DNA from: Macrobrachium rosenbergii
Taxonomy: Eukaryota; Arthropoda; Malacostraca; Decapoda; Palaemonidae
Length of the DNA stretch: 64,000 nt
Reading direction: 5' to 3'
Assembly: GCF_040412425.1 (NCBI RefSeq)
Contig: NC_089782.1
Location: forward strand, 44,426,322-44,490,321
The position numbers were made by a program, and so were the translations under genes. Positions 11,805-21,960 of the stretch are shown here, in pieces. Below the pieces are notes generated by a model. The model ran no database searches and was not told the DNA's origin. It worked only from the letters and a program-made list of their open reading frames with translations. Within the stretch, counting starts at the first letter, position 1; each line of letters begins with the position of its first letter.

Positions 11805-12030
11805 CAGTTAAATTCCTTTTGTTGTGAAATTCATTATCGTTCTGCGAAATCATTAGAAATTTAAACGAATGTTAAAACTAACGTTATGTAGCCTTTGGAA
11901 GATTTATGAAAGTGGTTTGCTAACTTTACACAAAAATTTTAGTTACACTCTCGCTCACAATATCGAATTACGAAAATGACAATGATGAGTTGTCTTATAG
12001 TCTTACACACACACGCACACACACACACAC
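11094..12030. other. Intergenic, no gene recognised
   Basis: Contains a (GA)n microsatellite at about 11771-11801 and the start of a CA microsatellite at 12004-12030. No coding similarity is visible. Confidence 0.5.
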
Positions 12031-12306
12031 GGTGCTACTTGGGCTTGTTATCTACGAGTCACCTACTACGAGGTGCTAGTACTAAACATGGCGGAAGCTC
12101 CTTGGGACGCCGTGTTTAGTACTATAGCCCCTCGGGGATCAAAGCATTATACACACCCATTTCAATATTGTGTGGTCGTCAAATTATATTAATAAATAAA
12201 CGATATCTTCGTGCGGCCGTTTACTTTACATTTACCGTACGGTGTTTAGTAGGCCTACTAGCACCTCACGGTAGGTGACGCGTAAATAACAAGCCAAATT
12301 AGCACC
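12031..12306. mobile_element. MITE inserted inside a CA microsatellite
   Basis: The two ends are inverted repeats of about 60 bp. The left begins GGTGCTACTTGGGCTTGTTA; the mirrored right end reads GGTGCTAATTTGGCTTGTTA. Both continue through 'gtcacctac' and 'gaggtgctagta' blocks. CA repeats abut both ends, so the element split a pre-existing (CA)n tract and its target duplication is hidden. No coding capacity. Confidence 0.8.

Positions 12307-12404
<98 letters not shown>
12307..12404. repeat. Compound (CA)n-(TA)n-(GA)n microsatellite
   Basis: About 26 bp of CA, 18 bp of TA and 55 bp of GA in succession. Confidence 0.93.
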
Positions 12405-12405
<1 letters not shown>

Positions 12406-12776
12406 GTGTTTATCCTTTAGAGCGGATGGCTCCAGACGATGCCGCCACTCCGGATTTCACCAAATAATTCTGGATGAGCTTCCAAACTCCGTGTCCTACT
12501 TTAGTTGATGTTAATGAGACTTATTTCCCAAAGGAATCTGCAAATTCTAGGTCACCCGTCCACTAACTGATGAGTCACAGCCATATTCAGCCTAGCTAAA
12601 CGTGTATGCCATTTCCTGTAGTCACTAAAGCAAGACAGAGAGAGAGATCACCAACTCCTGCTTGAGGTTGAAGGCTTTCAAATGCAGTACGTGCTAAGAA
12701 TTCCATTATAAAAGGTCGTTATTTCTCTATCTCAGGAGGTTTCGAACGTAAAATCAATTTATCTCTCTCTCTCCCT

Positions 12777-12777
<1 letters not shown>

Positions 12778-12814
<37 letters not shown>

Positions 12815-12853
12815 ATAAATATATATGTATATAATATATATACATATAAATAA

Positions 12854-12889
<36 letters not shown>

Positions 12890-12900
12890 AGTATATACAT
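12778..12900. repeat. (TA)n-rich tract
   Basis: TA repeats interrupted by 'cataaataaa' units. Confidence 0.9.
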
Positions 12901-13857
12901 TATGGACAATAAAGACAGAGAGAAAGAGAGGGCGGAGGGGCTCAGTAGTCAGTAGCCCAGAGAGACAAGGTTATGCCGGAATTCACTTTCGGAATCCTGT
13001 ACTTTCTTTCCTGACTTGCACCATTCTTCAACAAAAACAATTTTCCATTCACGCAACACAAGAGTGATACTCTCGGAGGATGTAGTTTCTTTTTCTTGTC
13101 TTCAATGAAGGATTTAACATCCCTTCAAATATTCAACGTTTCATTTCATTAACTTTCGTTATGACTTTAGTGTTCGTTTCTACGGTAATAATATATTTAG
13201 TTTTAGCATCACTGTGTCTATTTTTGTAGTTATTTCTCTAATCGACAAGCAGTGTCGCAAAAAAATGTCGAAAAGCAATTTCGAGTGGGATGTCAGGCTT
13301 ATTTTATGACTAAAAGAAGGGTACAGAGCCTAAACATCGTAAACAAAGGGGTACAAGCCTAAACCGCGGAGGCTTCGCCGAAACTTTCAAGGTCGATGAG
13401 TCATACGGGTACTTTATCCATACCTTTCATAACGGCACAAGTTACTGCAGTTCCTTTTCGCGGTCATTCGGATACGGAAGCAATATTTTCAAGGCGGCAG
13501 GAAGCGATTCGCTGGGGAGTGGGTAGAATTCAAACCCCGACCTATCCCTGAGACTTCCGACGTCACTCGTGACGTATCGGGAGCGGAAGCCCGAACCCCA
13601 AGATAGTTTTCCCTTTCCTATTTAGCAATTTTCTTCGTTATACGCGCGTGGAAATTTGTAAGGTTCTTAAATTCGTGGTAACCTGTTTTCTACGATGTTT
13701 TCAGGCTATAAGTGACGCCCTCTCACCTTCCTCTCGTGCCAGTTACGTTAGTTCTGTGACGACAGCGGTTTGTGAAGGCGTTGCTCCTTGTCTGAAGAGG
13801 ATTTATTGTACGAGGTTAGTCGGTTGTTATGTTTGAGTGTCATTGATTATCGATTTA
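12901..13857. other. Intergenic, no gene recognised
   Basis: A moderately GC-rich stretch near 13360-13800 could include a non-coding first exon of the tetraspan gene downstream, but no splice junction can be tied to it. The frame at 13648-13836 has no recognisable domain. Confidence 0.4.
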
Positions 13858-14066
<209 letters not shown>

Positions 14067-14067
<1 letters not shown>

Positions 14068-14204
14068 GCAATTCCACGAAGGAAAGATAAACGACGGGTG
14101 GTGCTAGGCCTTTCGACTTATTGTTCTTTGCTTAGCTAAGTAAAGGGCAAGAAGTCGAAAGGCCTAGCACCACTCCGTCGTTTCTCTTCCTTTGTGGCAT
14201 TGCC
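14067..14204. mobile_element. Near-perfect fold-back palindrome (138 bp)
   Basis: Almost the whole segment is self-complementary. GTGGTGCTAGGCCTTTCGAC in the left arm has its exact reverse complement in the right arm. The outer ends 'ggcaattccac' and 'gtggcattgcc' pair with one mismatch, and the centre is a TTAGCTAA palindrome. It sits at the edge of a TA tract, the usual target of mariner-type MITEs. Class is inference. Confidence 0.78.
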
Positions 14205-14237
14205 TTATTTATATATTCATCACGTTCATTGATTCAG

Positions 14238-14347
<110 letters not shown>

Positions 14348-14597
14348 CAAGAAAGGAAAGCAATTATCACCAATGTTTTGGAAGATACGGTACACTGAAG
14401 AAGAAGAAGAAGACATAATATTACGAAAGAGATACGAATAGATAAGTAAACAGAACATCAAAGGACTACAGGTAGCCATGTGTGAGCCCCTTGATAGATA
14501 ATCTTTGACTCAACGCATTGCACACAGGTGTTAACTTGTTTAAGACAGTGAAAAGAGGGGGGTTGGAGAGGTTGGACAGCAAGATTGAAGGATTATT

Positions 14598-14752
14598 GAA
14601 GATCAGGAAATTCCGCAACTGCACTAGGTAGAATTTTCCACATTTTAGTTGTAGCCTGCAAGGTAAAACTCAAGTTTGCTAAGAGTTTCATCGTGGCTAC
14701 AACCGAAATGTGGAATAGTTTACCGAGTGCAGTTGAGGAATTTTCTGATTTC
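14598..14752. repeat. Inverted pair of LINE-tail fragments
   Basis: The left arm (about 14598-14657) and right arm (about 14691-14752) are reverse complements with several mismatches. The right arm reads on the + strand as a LINE C-terminal motif; the left arm is the same motif on the minus strand. Only about 33 bp separate them, so the transcript would fold into a long hairpin. Confidence 0.6.
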
Positions 14753-14918
14753 CAAATTGATTCTTAGCTACGTAAAATAAAGTCTAATCCTTCGGGCCAG
14801 CCCTAGGAGAGCTGTTAATCAGCTCCTCAGTGGTCTGGTTTAAACTAAGGTACACTCGACTTTCCAAATGTTTAAGCGAGAAGCAAATTCATTCCTGCTC
14901 TCTGCTGACGTCCCTTGA
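14668..14918 (+). pseudogene. LINE reverse-transcriptase C-terminal remnant, split by a SINE
   Basis: The + strand reads MWNSLPSAVEEFSDFQ just before 14749. This is the 'WNSLP' tail motif found at the C-terminus of many non-LTR retrotransposon reverse transcriptases. After a 103-bp insertion the frame resumes at 14866 with MFKREANSFL and ends in a stop at 14916-14918. Only the last 40 or so residues survive, so this is a dead 3' fragment. Confidence 0.55.
14758..14860 (+). mobile_element. 5'-truncated SINE family A copy
   Basis: It contains the family's 3' half ('taatccttcgggccagccct', 'gagagctgttaatcagctc', 'tcagtggtctggtt'). The 9-mer TTTCCAAAT flanks it at 14749-14757 and 14861-14869, a credible target duplication. 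It splits the LINE remnant. Confidence 0.75.
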
Positions 14919-15170
14919 ATTCCAGGTTTATCGGTTTTATTTTCTGTTTCCACATATTTATTTCCCTCCTCTCCCTGTATCTTGTCTCTCTTCCTCCAGG
15001 CTGATTTCCCTTTGGAGTCTCTCTTGGGTTGAAAGTGTGCTGCCTGTGTCTGTGAGGGGTTTCAGCTCATGATTTAAAGAGAGAGTGAAATGAAGGGTGT
15101 AAAGTAAAAGACTAAGAAGTGCGTGCAGTTAGGGTTGGCAGCCAAACGGATGCTGAAAACGCCTTATGAC

Positions 15171-15261
15171 CAGGGGCGTCATTTGGGGTGGCGCACTTGC
15201 CCCCCTCAAGACACTGATGGCTCCCCCACCACAAGACTTGGTTTGCCCCCCTAGCCTTTGA

Positions 15262-15308
<47 letters not shown>

Positions 15309-15647
15309 GTAAAATTCACTCCAAGGTGTTTGTGTATGTGTGCGTGTGTTTGGGGATGGAGACTGGAGAGGGGCCTCCGGTTGAAACGGCCGAGACTTGA
15401 TCGCGCTCTAGTTTGTCAACGAGTGCACGAGACAGGATGAGGTAGAAGCAGTGTTGCCTAATGTTGGCTAGATCTCGCTATTTTTCATGAGTTTTAGCAT
15501 CTTTCCTTTGTTATTTCGTGATTTATGTTTTATTTTCTAATAAAAGATAAATTTACTTTACACTTAATATCCCGTGCGTACTAGAACCAGACTATCTCTT
15601 TACTCCTATATTGTCATTCCTACATTCCTATTTCTAGTTTTATGTGA

Positions 15648-15688
<41 letters not shown>

Positions 15689-15925
15689 TATGTATATATA
15701 ATTGTGTGTGTGGCACACCTTTTTGCTGCTTTATTAACTTAATACAGCTCTTATATGGCTTAAAATTTCCAAAAATTTCTCGGGAGTGGTAGGGCGGCTT
15801 ACAGCGGCCCCCCTACCTCCAGCAGATAGGGCTCGCTTAGCTCGCCACCCCACCCATACCATAAAGTCCTAAACCTTTGCCCCCTTCCCCCGCCCCCCAA
15901 AGAAACATCTGAAATGACGCCACTG
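15171..15925. mobile_element. hAT-like non-autonomous element (755 bp)
   Basis: The ends are CAGGGGCGTCATTT at 15171 and the mirrored CAGTGGCGTCATTT at 15925, 14 bp with one mismatch. The flanks are CTTATGAC (15163-15170) and CCTATGAC (15926-15933), an 8-bp duplication with one mismatch, as expected for hAT. The interior holds a (TAA)n run (about 15265-15308), a TA run (about 15650-15686) and no transposase. Confidence 0.75.
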
Positions 15926-15937
15926 CCTATGACGATG

Positions 15938-15994
15938 CCTATAGTGCACCACGTGAGGTGCACTGACGGCACTAACATCCTACGGGGACAACTG
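15938..15994 (-). repeat. Family B dispersed repeat, fragment
   Basis: The reverse complement contains the family's stem-loop segment 'gtcagtgcacctcacgtggt' next to the hAT-like element. Confidence 0.6.
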
Positions 15995-16397
15995 TGGTGC
16001 GTGGAACATTTGCGTCTAAAGTATATCTCCGTTTTAATAAGCCATGGATTTTTTTCCATTCGCGTATTATCTCTCAATTCGTATTCTATTATATTTCCCA
16101 TTAACGACGTGTCTCAGGAACCCTGTAAAATAGTCATCTATCTGGTTTCTATGGCGCCTAATACTTCTTATTTCATTCGAGGATCAATAATTAATCGACA
16201 TTTAATCGCACCCTTATTCACAAAATAGATCAGATTTTTTTTTTCTTTCGTCATTCTTAATACTGATGTCTCTCACAAGTGCAGCTCTATTGTAATCGCA
16301 ACTCGGAAAATGGTGTACGGTTACCAGCTCATGTGTATGTGTTGTTTTTCTCTTTAATTTATTTGAAGTTTTAAATCTATACCCAATTACTCTCAGC

Positions 16398-16721
16398 CAG
16401 TGGCGTAGCTAGCATTCCATCAGTAGGTGGGCCTAGGTGGAGCCAAGATATTTTTGGGGCTCTGTAATTAGTAGAGTATACTATTCTCGAATGCATATAT
16501 CCATGTGAATGAAGGAAAATAATAGTATTAGTAATTAGTAAACCTGTAATTGAAATTATAGAGCTCAGTTTTCAATTAATTTTCAGCCCTTACTATATGC
16601 AAATGTGTATCAAATATTGTAAGGGTTAAAGTTTAGCTGCAAAGGGAATTTCAACATGGGGGGCAGTGGGGACCCATCAACTTAATGCCCCTCCCCCAGC
16701 CCCACAATATCGACGCCACTG
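16398..16721. mobile_element. hAT-like MITE just upstream of the tetraspan gene
   Basis: The ends CAGTGGCGTAGC and the mirrored CAGTGGCGTCGA share CAGTGGCGT with the element at 15171. The flanks CTCTCAGC (16390-16397) and CTCTCCGC (16722-16729) form an 8-bp duplication with one mismatch. No coding capacity. It ends 150 bp before the start codon at 16871. Confidence 0.78.
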
Positions 16722-16870
16722 CTCTCCGCTAATGGAGTAAAAATTCCTTTGCAGCCTCTGTTTCTGCTCGTTTTAAGTTTCATTACCATACACCTTACGG
16801 TTTACAGTCTATTTCATATCACTTCTCGCTATCTAAAGAAAAAATCCATCTTCCAGCACTAGAAGAGAAG

Positions 16871-16957
16871 ATGGCAGACAAAAAGTTACTCCTCAAGACC
16901 TGCTGTTGTGGATGTTCCCTGCGAATAGGATCGCTCATCGTCGCCATCCTCAGTTTG
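16871..16957 (+). CDS. Tetraspan gene, coding exon 1
   Basis: Starts at ATG in 'gagaagATGgc' and ends at TTG|gtgagt, phase 0. Encodes residues 1-29, with the CCCGC cluster and the start of helix 1. Confidence 0.75.
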
Positions 16958-17892
16958 GTGAGTTACTGTTTACGGAGCCGTTTCAGAGACAATTCCCTAC
17001 TACTGCAGTTTTCGAATTTTTTTCTTCACTCTCGTTCTGAGCATAATCAGTCAATGATTCTAGTATATGATTTGGTTTCAAATAATGTTCTTTAGTACAC
17101 CTCACTACTTCTGATGTCCCGTTTTCATTCTGTTTTTCAGATACTCGGTTTGATTGGCCTAGGACTTAGCATCTTTGCTGGACTTAACGGTAAGCTATAC
17201 GAACATTAACAAAAATCACCTTCACTTCTCCCTTATTCATCTGTTCTTTCTAATTATTCATGGTTATTCAGCGTTTCTTTCTTTCTTCGTTGATGAATTT
17301 CCTTCTAATACTATTCTATATTTTACAAAAAAAAGCTGCTGATCACATTCTTCTTCTTCTCCAGGTTTGGCGGGAGGTTGGCTGAACGTTGCTATTAACA
17401 TTGTCAACATTATCCTGGTAGCACTTCTCATCCACGGCATAAAGAAAGTGAGTTATTTTGGGAGTTTTCTATCTCTAGTTATCATTTTAGCAACTCTCCA
17501 AAGATTAACATCGTCTGTAAACAGATACAACACTTTTTACGTTTAAATCAACTGCGAACCTAAACAAGATTTTAAGTCTTGATTCTCGTCTTCCTGCAGG
17601 AGCAAAATCGCTTCGTCCTCGCCTGGGTGTGGACGACGATGGTCACCATCATCCTAACAGTCTTCCTGGGTATCTTCGTCATCCTCCTGTCCTCATTGGT
17701 CATGGAAGGCGTCATCTTCTTTGCGGTCGCTATCATTCAGACTTACTTCATCCTCGTCGTTAGGTCCTACTCAGCCTCGGTGAGTTTGATGGTGTTCCAA
17801 TGTTCTGGTTCGAGGTATTGTTTCTCCTAAAATTTCTCTTTTGTTTTCTCTTCGTATGTTGAGTTTGATATTTCTACATCGATTAAATGTAT

Positions 17893-17969
<77 letters not shown>

Positions 17970-18447
17970 ACTGTTAACTTTTTTTTTTTCAATCTACTAG
18001 TAGTCAGTGGCTGTTATATTTGTCTAATCTCTTTCAAGTAAAAAAAGTTATCCTTTATTTTGTAACATCAAACTCGAGGTTTAAACTTTTATTTCTGCCA
18101 AATTAAGAATTTTTTTTTTTTTTTTTTTTTTTGTACGTAGAGGACTTTTCTTATCTATTTTAATTTATGGAGTCATCTCTTTAATTTTACTTCGAAATAT
18201 AATTTTACTTCTCTTATCTTTGTCTTATTTCCTTTTGTAACGTCGATTTTTATTTACTCTGTTCTTCTACAACTGTCGCTTTAAAATTGTTTATTTTTGA
18301 TAAGTTTCCGCTTTTCTTTTCTCAAAGTACAGAATGTGTCATAGTATTTCCTTTTTCTGAAGTCAGGAGATCCTTCTTAACTTGAATTTCTGTTCATTAT
18401 TTTCCCTATTCTGAATTAAAATAGACTTACTCTTGAGACTGATATCC

Positions 18448-18525
<78 letters not shown>

Positions 18526-18926
18526 GCCCTTCTTTGGGTGAATCTTGAGCTTCAGACTGTCGTTCTGGACCGGAGTTCAATTCCCCGACCAGCTGATGAA
18601 GAGTTAGAGAAATTTATTTCTGGTGATAGAAATTCATTTCTCGCTATAATGTGGTTCATTCCACAATAAGTGTAGGTCCCGTTGCTAAGTAACTCTTAGC
18701 CACGTAGAATAAGTCTAATCCTTCGGGCCAGCCCTAGGAGAGCTGTTAATCAGCTCAAAAACTAAATTTTCTCTGTTGCATCGTCTTGACTCCAGAATCT
18801 GGAATTCTATAAAAATAAATTTTTCTGATTTTTATTTCTTTTCTTTCATTTTCAGTAATTTTTCTGATTTTTATTTTTCTTTTCTATTTTCAGCTGCAAA
18901 GTCTGGAGCTCCCAATGTCGCACTAG
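16871..18926 (+). CDS. Small four-TM membrane protein (tetraspan, DUF4728-like), 5 exons
   Basis: Joining 16871-16957, 17141-17189, 17365-17447, 17600-17779 and 18894-18926 gives 143 codons plus a stop. Every junction is GT/AG and in phase. A short charged N-terminus leads to a Cys cluster (CCCGC, residues 11-15) and then four hydrophobic segments at about 18-45, 50-70, 79-108 and 111-128. A short polar tail follows. Length, Cys cluster and four-helix layout fit the small arthropod tetraspan proteins often labelled DUF4728. The family's function is not established; these are presumed plasma- or endo-membrane proteins, and the cysteines may be palmitoylated (inference). A polyadenylation signal lies at 19067. 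Intron 4 holds two long CT tracts and a SINE. The last exon is the least certain part. Confidence 0.72.
17141..17189 (+). CDS. Tetraspan gene, coding exon 2
   Basis: Acceptor 'tgtttttcag', donor 'gtaagc'. Encodes ILGLIGLGLSIFAGLN plus a split Gly codon, completing helix 1. Confidence 0.8.
17365..17447 (+). CDS. Tetraspan gene, coding exon 3
   Basis: Acceptor 'cttcttctccag', donor 'gtgagt'. Encodes helix 2 (VAINIVNIILVALLIHG) and ends in phase 0 after Lys-Lys. Confidence 0.8.
17600..17779 (+). CDS. Tetraspan gene, coding exon 4
   Basis: Acceptor 'cttcctgcag', donor 'gtgagt', 60 codons. Encodes helices 3 and 4, starting EQNRFVLAW and ending RSYSAS. Confidence 0.8.
17897..17964. repeat. (CT)n microsatellite
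   Basis: About 33 CT units in intron 4 of the tetraspan gene. Confidence 0.95.
18451..18525. repeat. (CT)n microsatellite
   Basis: About 37 CT units in the same intron, directly before a SINE family A copy. Confidence 0.95.
18537..18757 (+). mobile_element. SINE family A copy in tetraspan intron 4
   Basis: Contains the B-box-like 'gagttcaattcc' and the body words 'atttatttctggtgatagaa' and 'taatccttcgggccagccct'. It is truncated at its 3' end, which runs into 'aaaaactaaa'. It has a few internal deletions relative to the 56728 copy. Confidence 0.82.
18894..18926 (+). CDS. Tetraspan gene, terminal coding exon (tentative)
   Basis: After acceptor 'tttctattttcag' the phase-0 reading gives LQSLELPMSH and TAG. 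It is short, so chance is possible. The good acceptor, correct phase and the AATAAA at 19067 favour it. Confidence 0.55.
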   Translation: MQSLELPMSH

Positions 18927-19066
18927 ATGCTGCAGATGAGATCATCATCATCATCATCATCAGTATCATCATCCTCGTTATTTATTTTTCTAGATTCTCC
19001 TTTTATTTCTCGTTCGGGCCACCTGATGTACAGTATATGTCTATTACATTTTAGGTAGTTTTCTAG

Positions 19067-19072
19067 AATAAA
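19067..19072 (+). terminator. Polyadenylation signal AATAAA of the tetraspan gene
   Basis: AATAAA 140 bp after the proposed stop, followed by TG/T-rich sequence ('attgttctcc', 'tgtctttattgttt'). Confidence 0.5.
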
Positions 19073-19149
19073 TTGTTCTCCAATGTCTTTATTGTTTTCC
19101 CAGATGTCTTCGAGTTTTCACGTCTTTTTTTTTTTTGAAGTTCATTGGG

Positions 19150-19424
19150 CCGTAGGTGGGGGGGATAGTACCGTCAGTGCATCTCACGGGGTGCACTGTA
19201 GACATTACTTAGGTTCCTTGCTACGTCCTCCCTTCGGCCCCTAACTGCAACCCGTATCATTCCTTTTACTGTGCTTCATTTCATATTCTCTTCCATCTTG
19301 CTAGCCATCCTCTCCTAACGATTATTTCATAGTGCAACTGCGAGGTTTTCCTCTCAATTTTCCTTTCAGCGCTGAATGACCTCAAGGGTCACAGCGCTTG
19401 GCCTTTGGCCTAAACTCTATATTT
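19150..19424 (+). repeat. Family B dispersed repeat
   Basis: Starts with the stem-loop 'cagtgcatctcacggggtgc' and continues through 'ccttcggcccctaactgcaa' to 'cagcgcttggcctttggcct'. Same order as the copies at 34455, 56094, 57246 and 57878. Confidence 0.8.
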
Positions 19425-19806
19425 AAGTTCGTTGACAACTTTTTAGGCAAGTTCAAGCGAAGATGCAATCCATTACAACCTTAAAACAATTCTCCTTGTA
19501 CTTTTAATAATGTATTTACATTTCTGTCTGTTGATGTATTGATTTGTTAATTTATCTTTGTTTTCTAAATAGCTGATCTCTTCTTTTTGCATTTCGCAAT
19601 ACCTTTTGTAATTTCCTTCGAATGATCTGTTCTTTCTGCATTTCGCATTATCTTTCGTAATTTCCTTCGAATGAACACCATAAACTTCGGAAGCTTGAAT
19701 TTCAAATCAATGGTCCTCGTAAGCCTTTTCATATGAATGGGGTTCACCTCCTGAATATAATAATAATAATTGTGTAGAACTCTCAATGCCGAGAACTGGT
19801 AATTTT

Positions 19807-20074
19807 GTATAAGGTCCACAATAATGTATGAACAGAATGTGAGACAGAGGAGATGAAATTACCTATTTGGGCGGTTGACCATTTCCTTCATTGACGTGAC
19901 CGTTGGCGGAGCTGACGACCATCGCCATCTATCTTTTCGGAGGTTTACCTCGTCATATTTTATGTTTTGATCACTCAGTTGGACTGAAGATGAACCCAGG
20001 ATAGGGTTCGAAAGATTTTTATACATTTTTATAAAGTCTCACGTTCTATTGATACATTATTGTGGACCTTATAC
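19807..20074. mobile_element. MITE with ~39-bp TIRs
   Basis: The left end GTATAAGGTCCACAATAATG extends to 39 bp and is mirrored at 20036-20074 with about three mismatches. The interior is about 190 bp without coding potential. Both outer sides carry ATAATAATAATTGT-like sequence, but a clear target duplication cannot be assigned. Confidence 0.72.
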
Positions 20075-21537
20075 AGAATAATAATAATTGTTTGGTTTCT
20101 TGTGAATAAAGGTCCTTTTTTTCGCTGTCTTTGTTGAATGTTCACTTCATCAAGCTATATAGTAGTACATACTTCTGTGTGTACTTGTTTTCTTTTGGTA
20201 ATATTTTTATCTACTGGAATTATCATATCATTTCCTGTACGTTCTCTCGCGTTAGTCAGTTCATTTCAGATTTAGTCATTTTATTTAATTCACTGTTGAT
20301 TTTCATGATCATTTTGTATATTATTTTTGCTTCTTCTTTGTACTTCTGGCATGATCTGCACCCTATCACGGGTGATTAAAGTATTTTATTACGTACTGTC
20401 TCTATTAGACCTTTCTGCGCTGCAGAGTGCTTGCAGTCATCTTCTCTTTTGCCAGATCAGTTCTATGAACTTCTACTTCCTTCATCGAAAGCTTTGTAGT
20501 CTTTTTTTTTCTCTCCTTTGTCATCAGTTGTGATATTTATTTCTTCACATTTTTCCAGCTTGTAACGTTGGTTCGTCTTATAACCACGTAAGTGCCCAAC
20601 TTTTACCTACTTTCTATATTCAGTTAGAATTTTACGAGTCGCTGACATAATCTTTTTCTTTTTTTACCTTACTTTTTTGCTTTAGGATCAACTAGTATCA
20701 GAACTGAAGTATTTTCGCTTTCTTCTGTTTGAACCTGTCTGTAATTTAATCAATATTCCCTTCTGCATTTGAAACCATATTACCCAATTTATCTGCTTGT
20801 TGACTTCCATTTCAAATTCATCTTAGTGAAATTCTTTGTGCTGATTTAGATATATTTTATTCATCAGTCTCTCGAAAGAAATTCCACATCATCATCAGAT
20901 TGTTCGGCTGTCGATGTCGCCTAATTCTTTCTGTGATCCAGGCAGCTAATGATGTTTTCCTCCCCATTACCATATTTTGAAAATCATTGTAAATACTATT
21001 TCTACTATGCCATCATAGAGTATGTGGCATTACAGGTTACAAACTTCACATACAGTACTATGCCACAAAAGCAGCGAGGAGCTTTTTTTTTTTTGGGCTT
21101 TTCATCATAGTACTATGACTAATCATTTTCACTGTATCCTCTATTCATTATTATAGCATTTTTGGTACTTTTTTTTATTTTTCTAATTTGTTAACATTTT
21201 TTCATGGTAATTCAGCCTGACCTTGAAAAATAATTTTATGTTTTCACCAGGCATCAAGACAAAAAATAAAAAAAAACACTTTATTGTAATCATTGTCAAT
21301 CCTACCCTCATTTTTTTATTTACTGTGACTGTTAATTTATTCTCTCTCTCAATAAATGTGGTAGATTTAGATGGTATTTTATTTTCAACCCCTGACCTGA
21401 TTTTATCTCTACAGTATAAGAATTACGACTGATACAGTTTTGATATTGTGAATTGTGTTCACTGCTAACAAAAAATTGTACGCAATCTGATTTTCATTTT
21501 TTTTTAAGAAAATCCTCTCCTTTATCCCTGAAGAGAA
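20075..21537. other. Intergenic, no gene recognised
   Basis: T-rich sequence with short chance frames. Nothing resembles a conserved protein, and no microsatellite above about 20 bp is present. Confidence 0.45.
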
Positions 21538-21945
21538 CTAAAGCAGAAGTATCAAGGAACACCTGGATAACCACGGAAGAGAGATCAGTTCTAACGAAAA
21601 TTCATCGTTATCTTCAGCTTTGCCCATTTCTATACAGGGTTGCTGTTTCCTATCAGCATTCTCCACCTTCCTCTGTCTATAGTGCATCCTGCTTCTTAGA
21701 CCTTTCTTCCGCATGTCATTCCATACTTTATCCTTCCATCTAAGCCTTCTCCTTCCCTCCACCTCCATACTCATAACTTTTTTACATACATGATCTTCTC
21801 TCCGCCTGACAGGACCAAAGCAATGTAGTCTTCTTTCCTGGGCCTTTTTCGAGACTTCGGCTACCTTAACTGCTCCTCTAATAAATTCATTTCTAATCCT
21901 TTCACTCCTTGTGACTCCGCACATCCACCTCATCATCCTCATCTC
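21538..21945 (-). pseudogene. LINE (non-LTR retrotransposon) C-terminal fragment
   Basis: On the minus strand from 21942 the frame begins MRMMRWMCGVTRSERIRNEF and later carries RLHCFGPVRRRED. These motifs are typical of the region after the reverse-transcriptase core in RTE-like and related LINEs (commonly 'MRWMCGVTR..RIRN..I...' then 'L.WYGHV.RR'). About 85 residues resemble the family and the rest of the 134-residue frame does not. The reverse transcriptase core is absent upstream (above 21960), so this is a 5'-truncated dead copy. Confidence 0.8.
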
Positions 21946-21960
21946 TACAACAAATTCTAA

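Noticed and set aside
13560..13595. GACGTCACTCGTGACGT palindrome considered as a CRE-like promoter element
   Set aside because: A single short palindrome without a mapped gene start nearby; too little to support a regulatory site.
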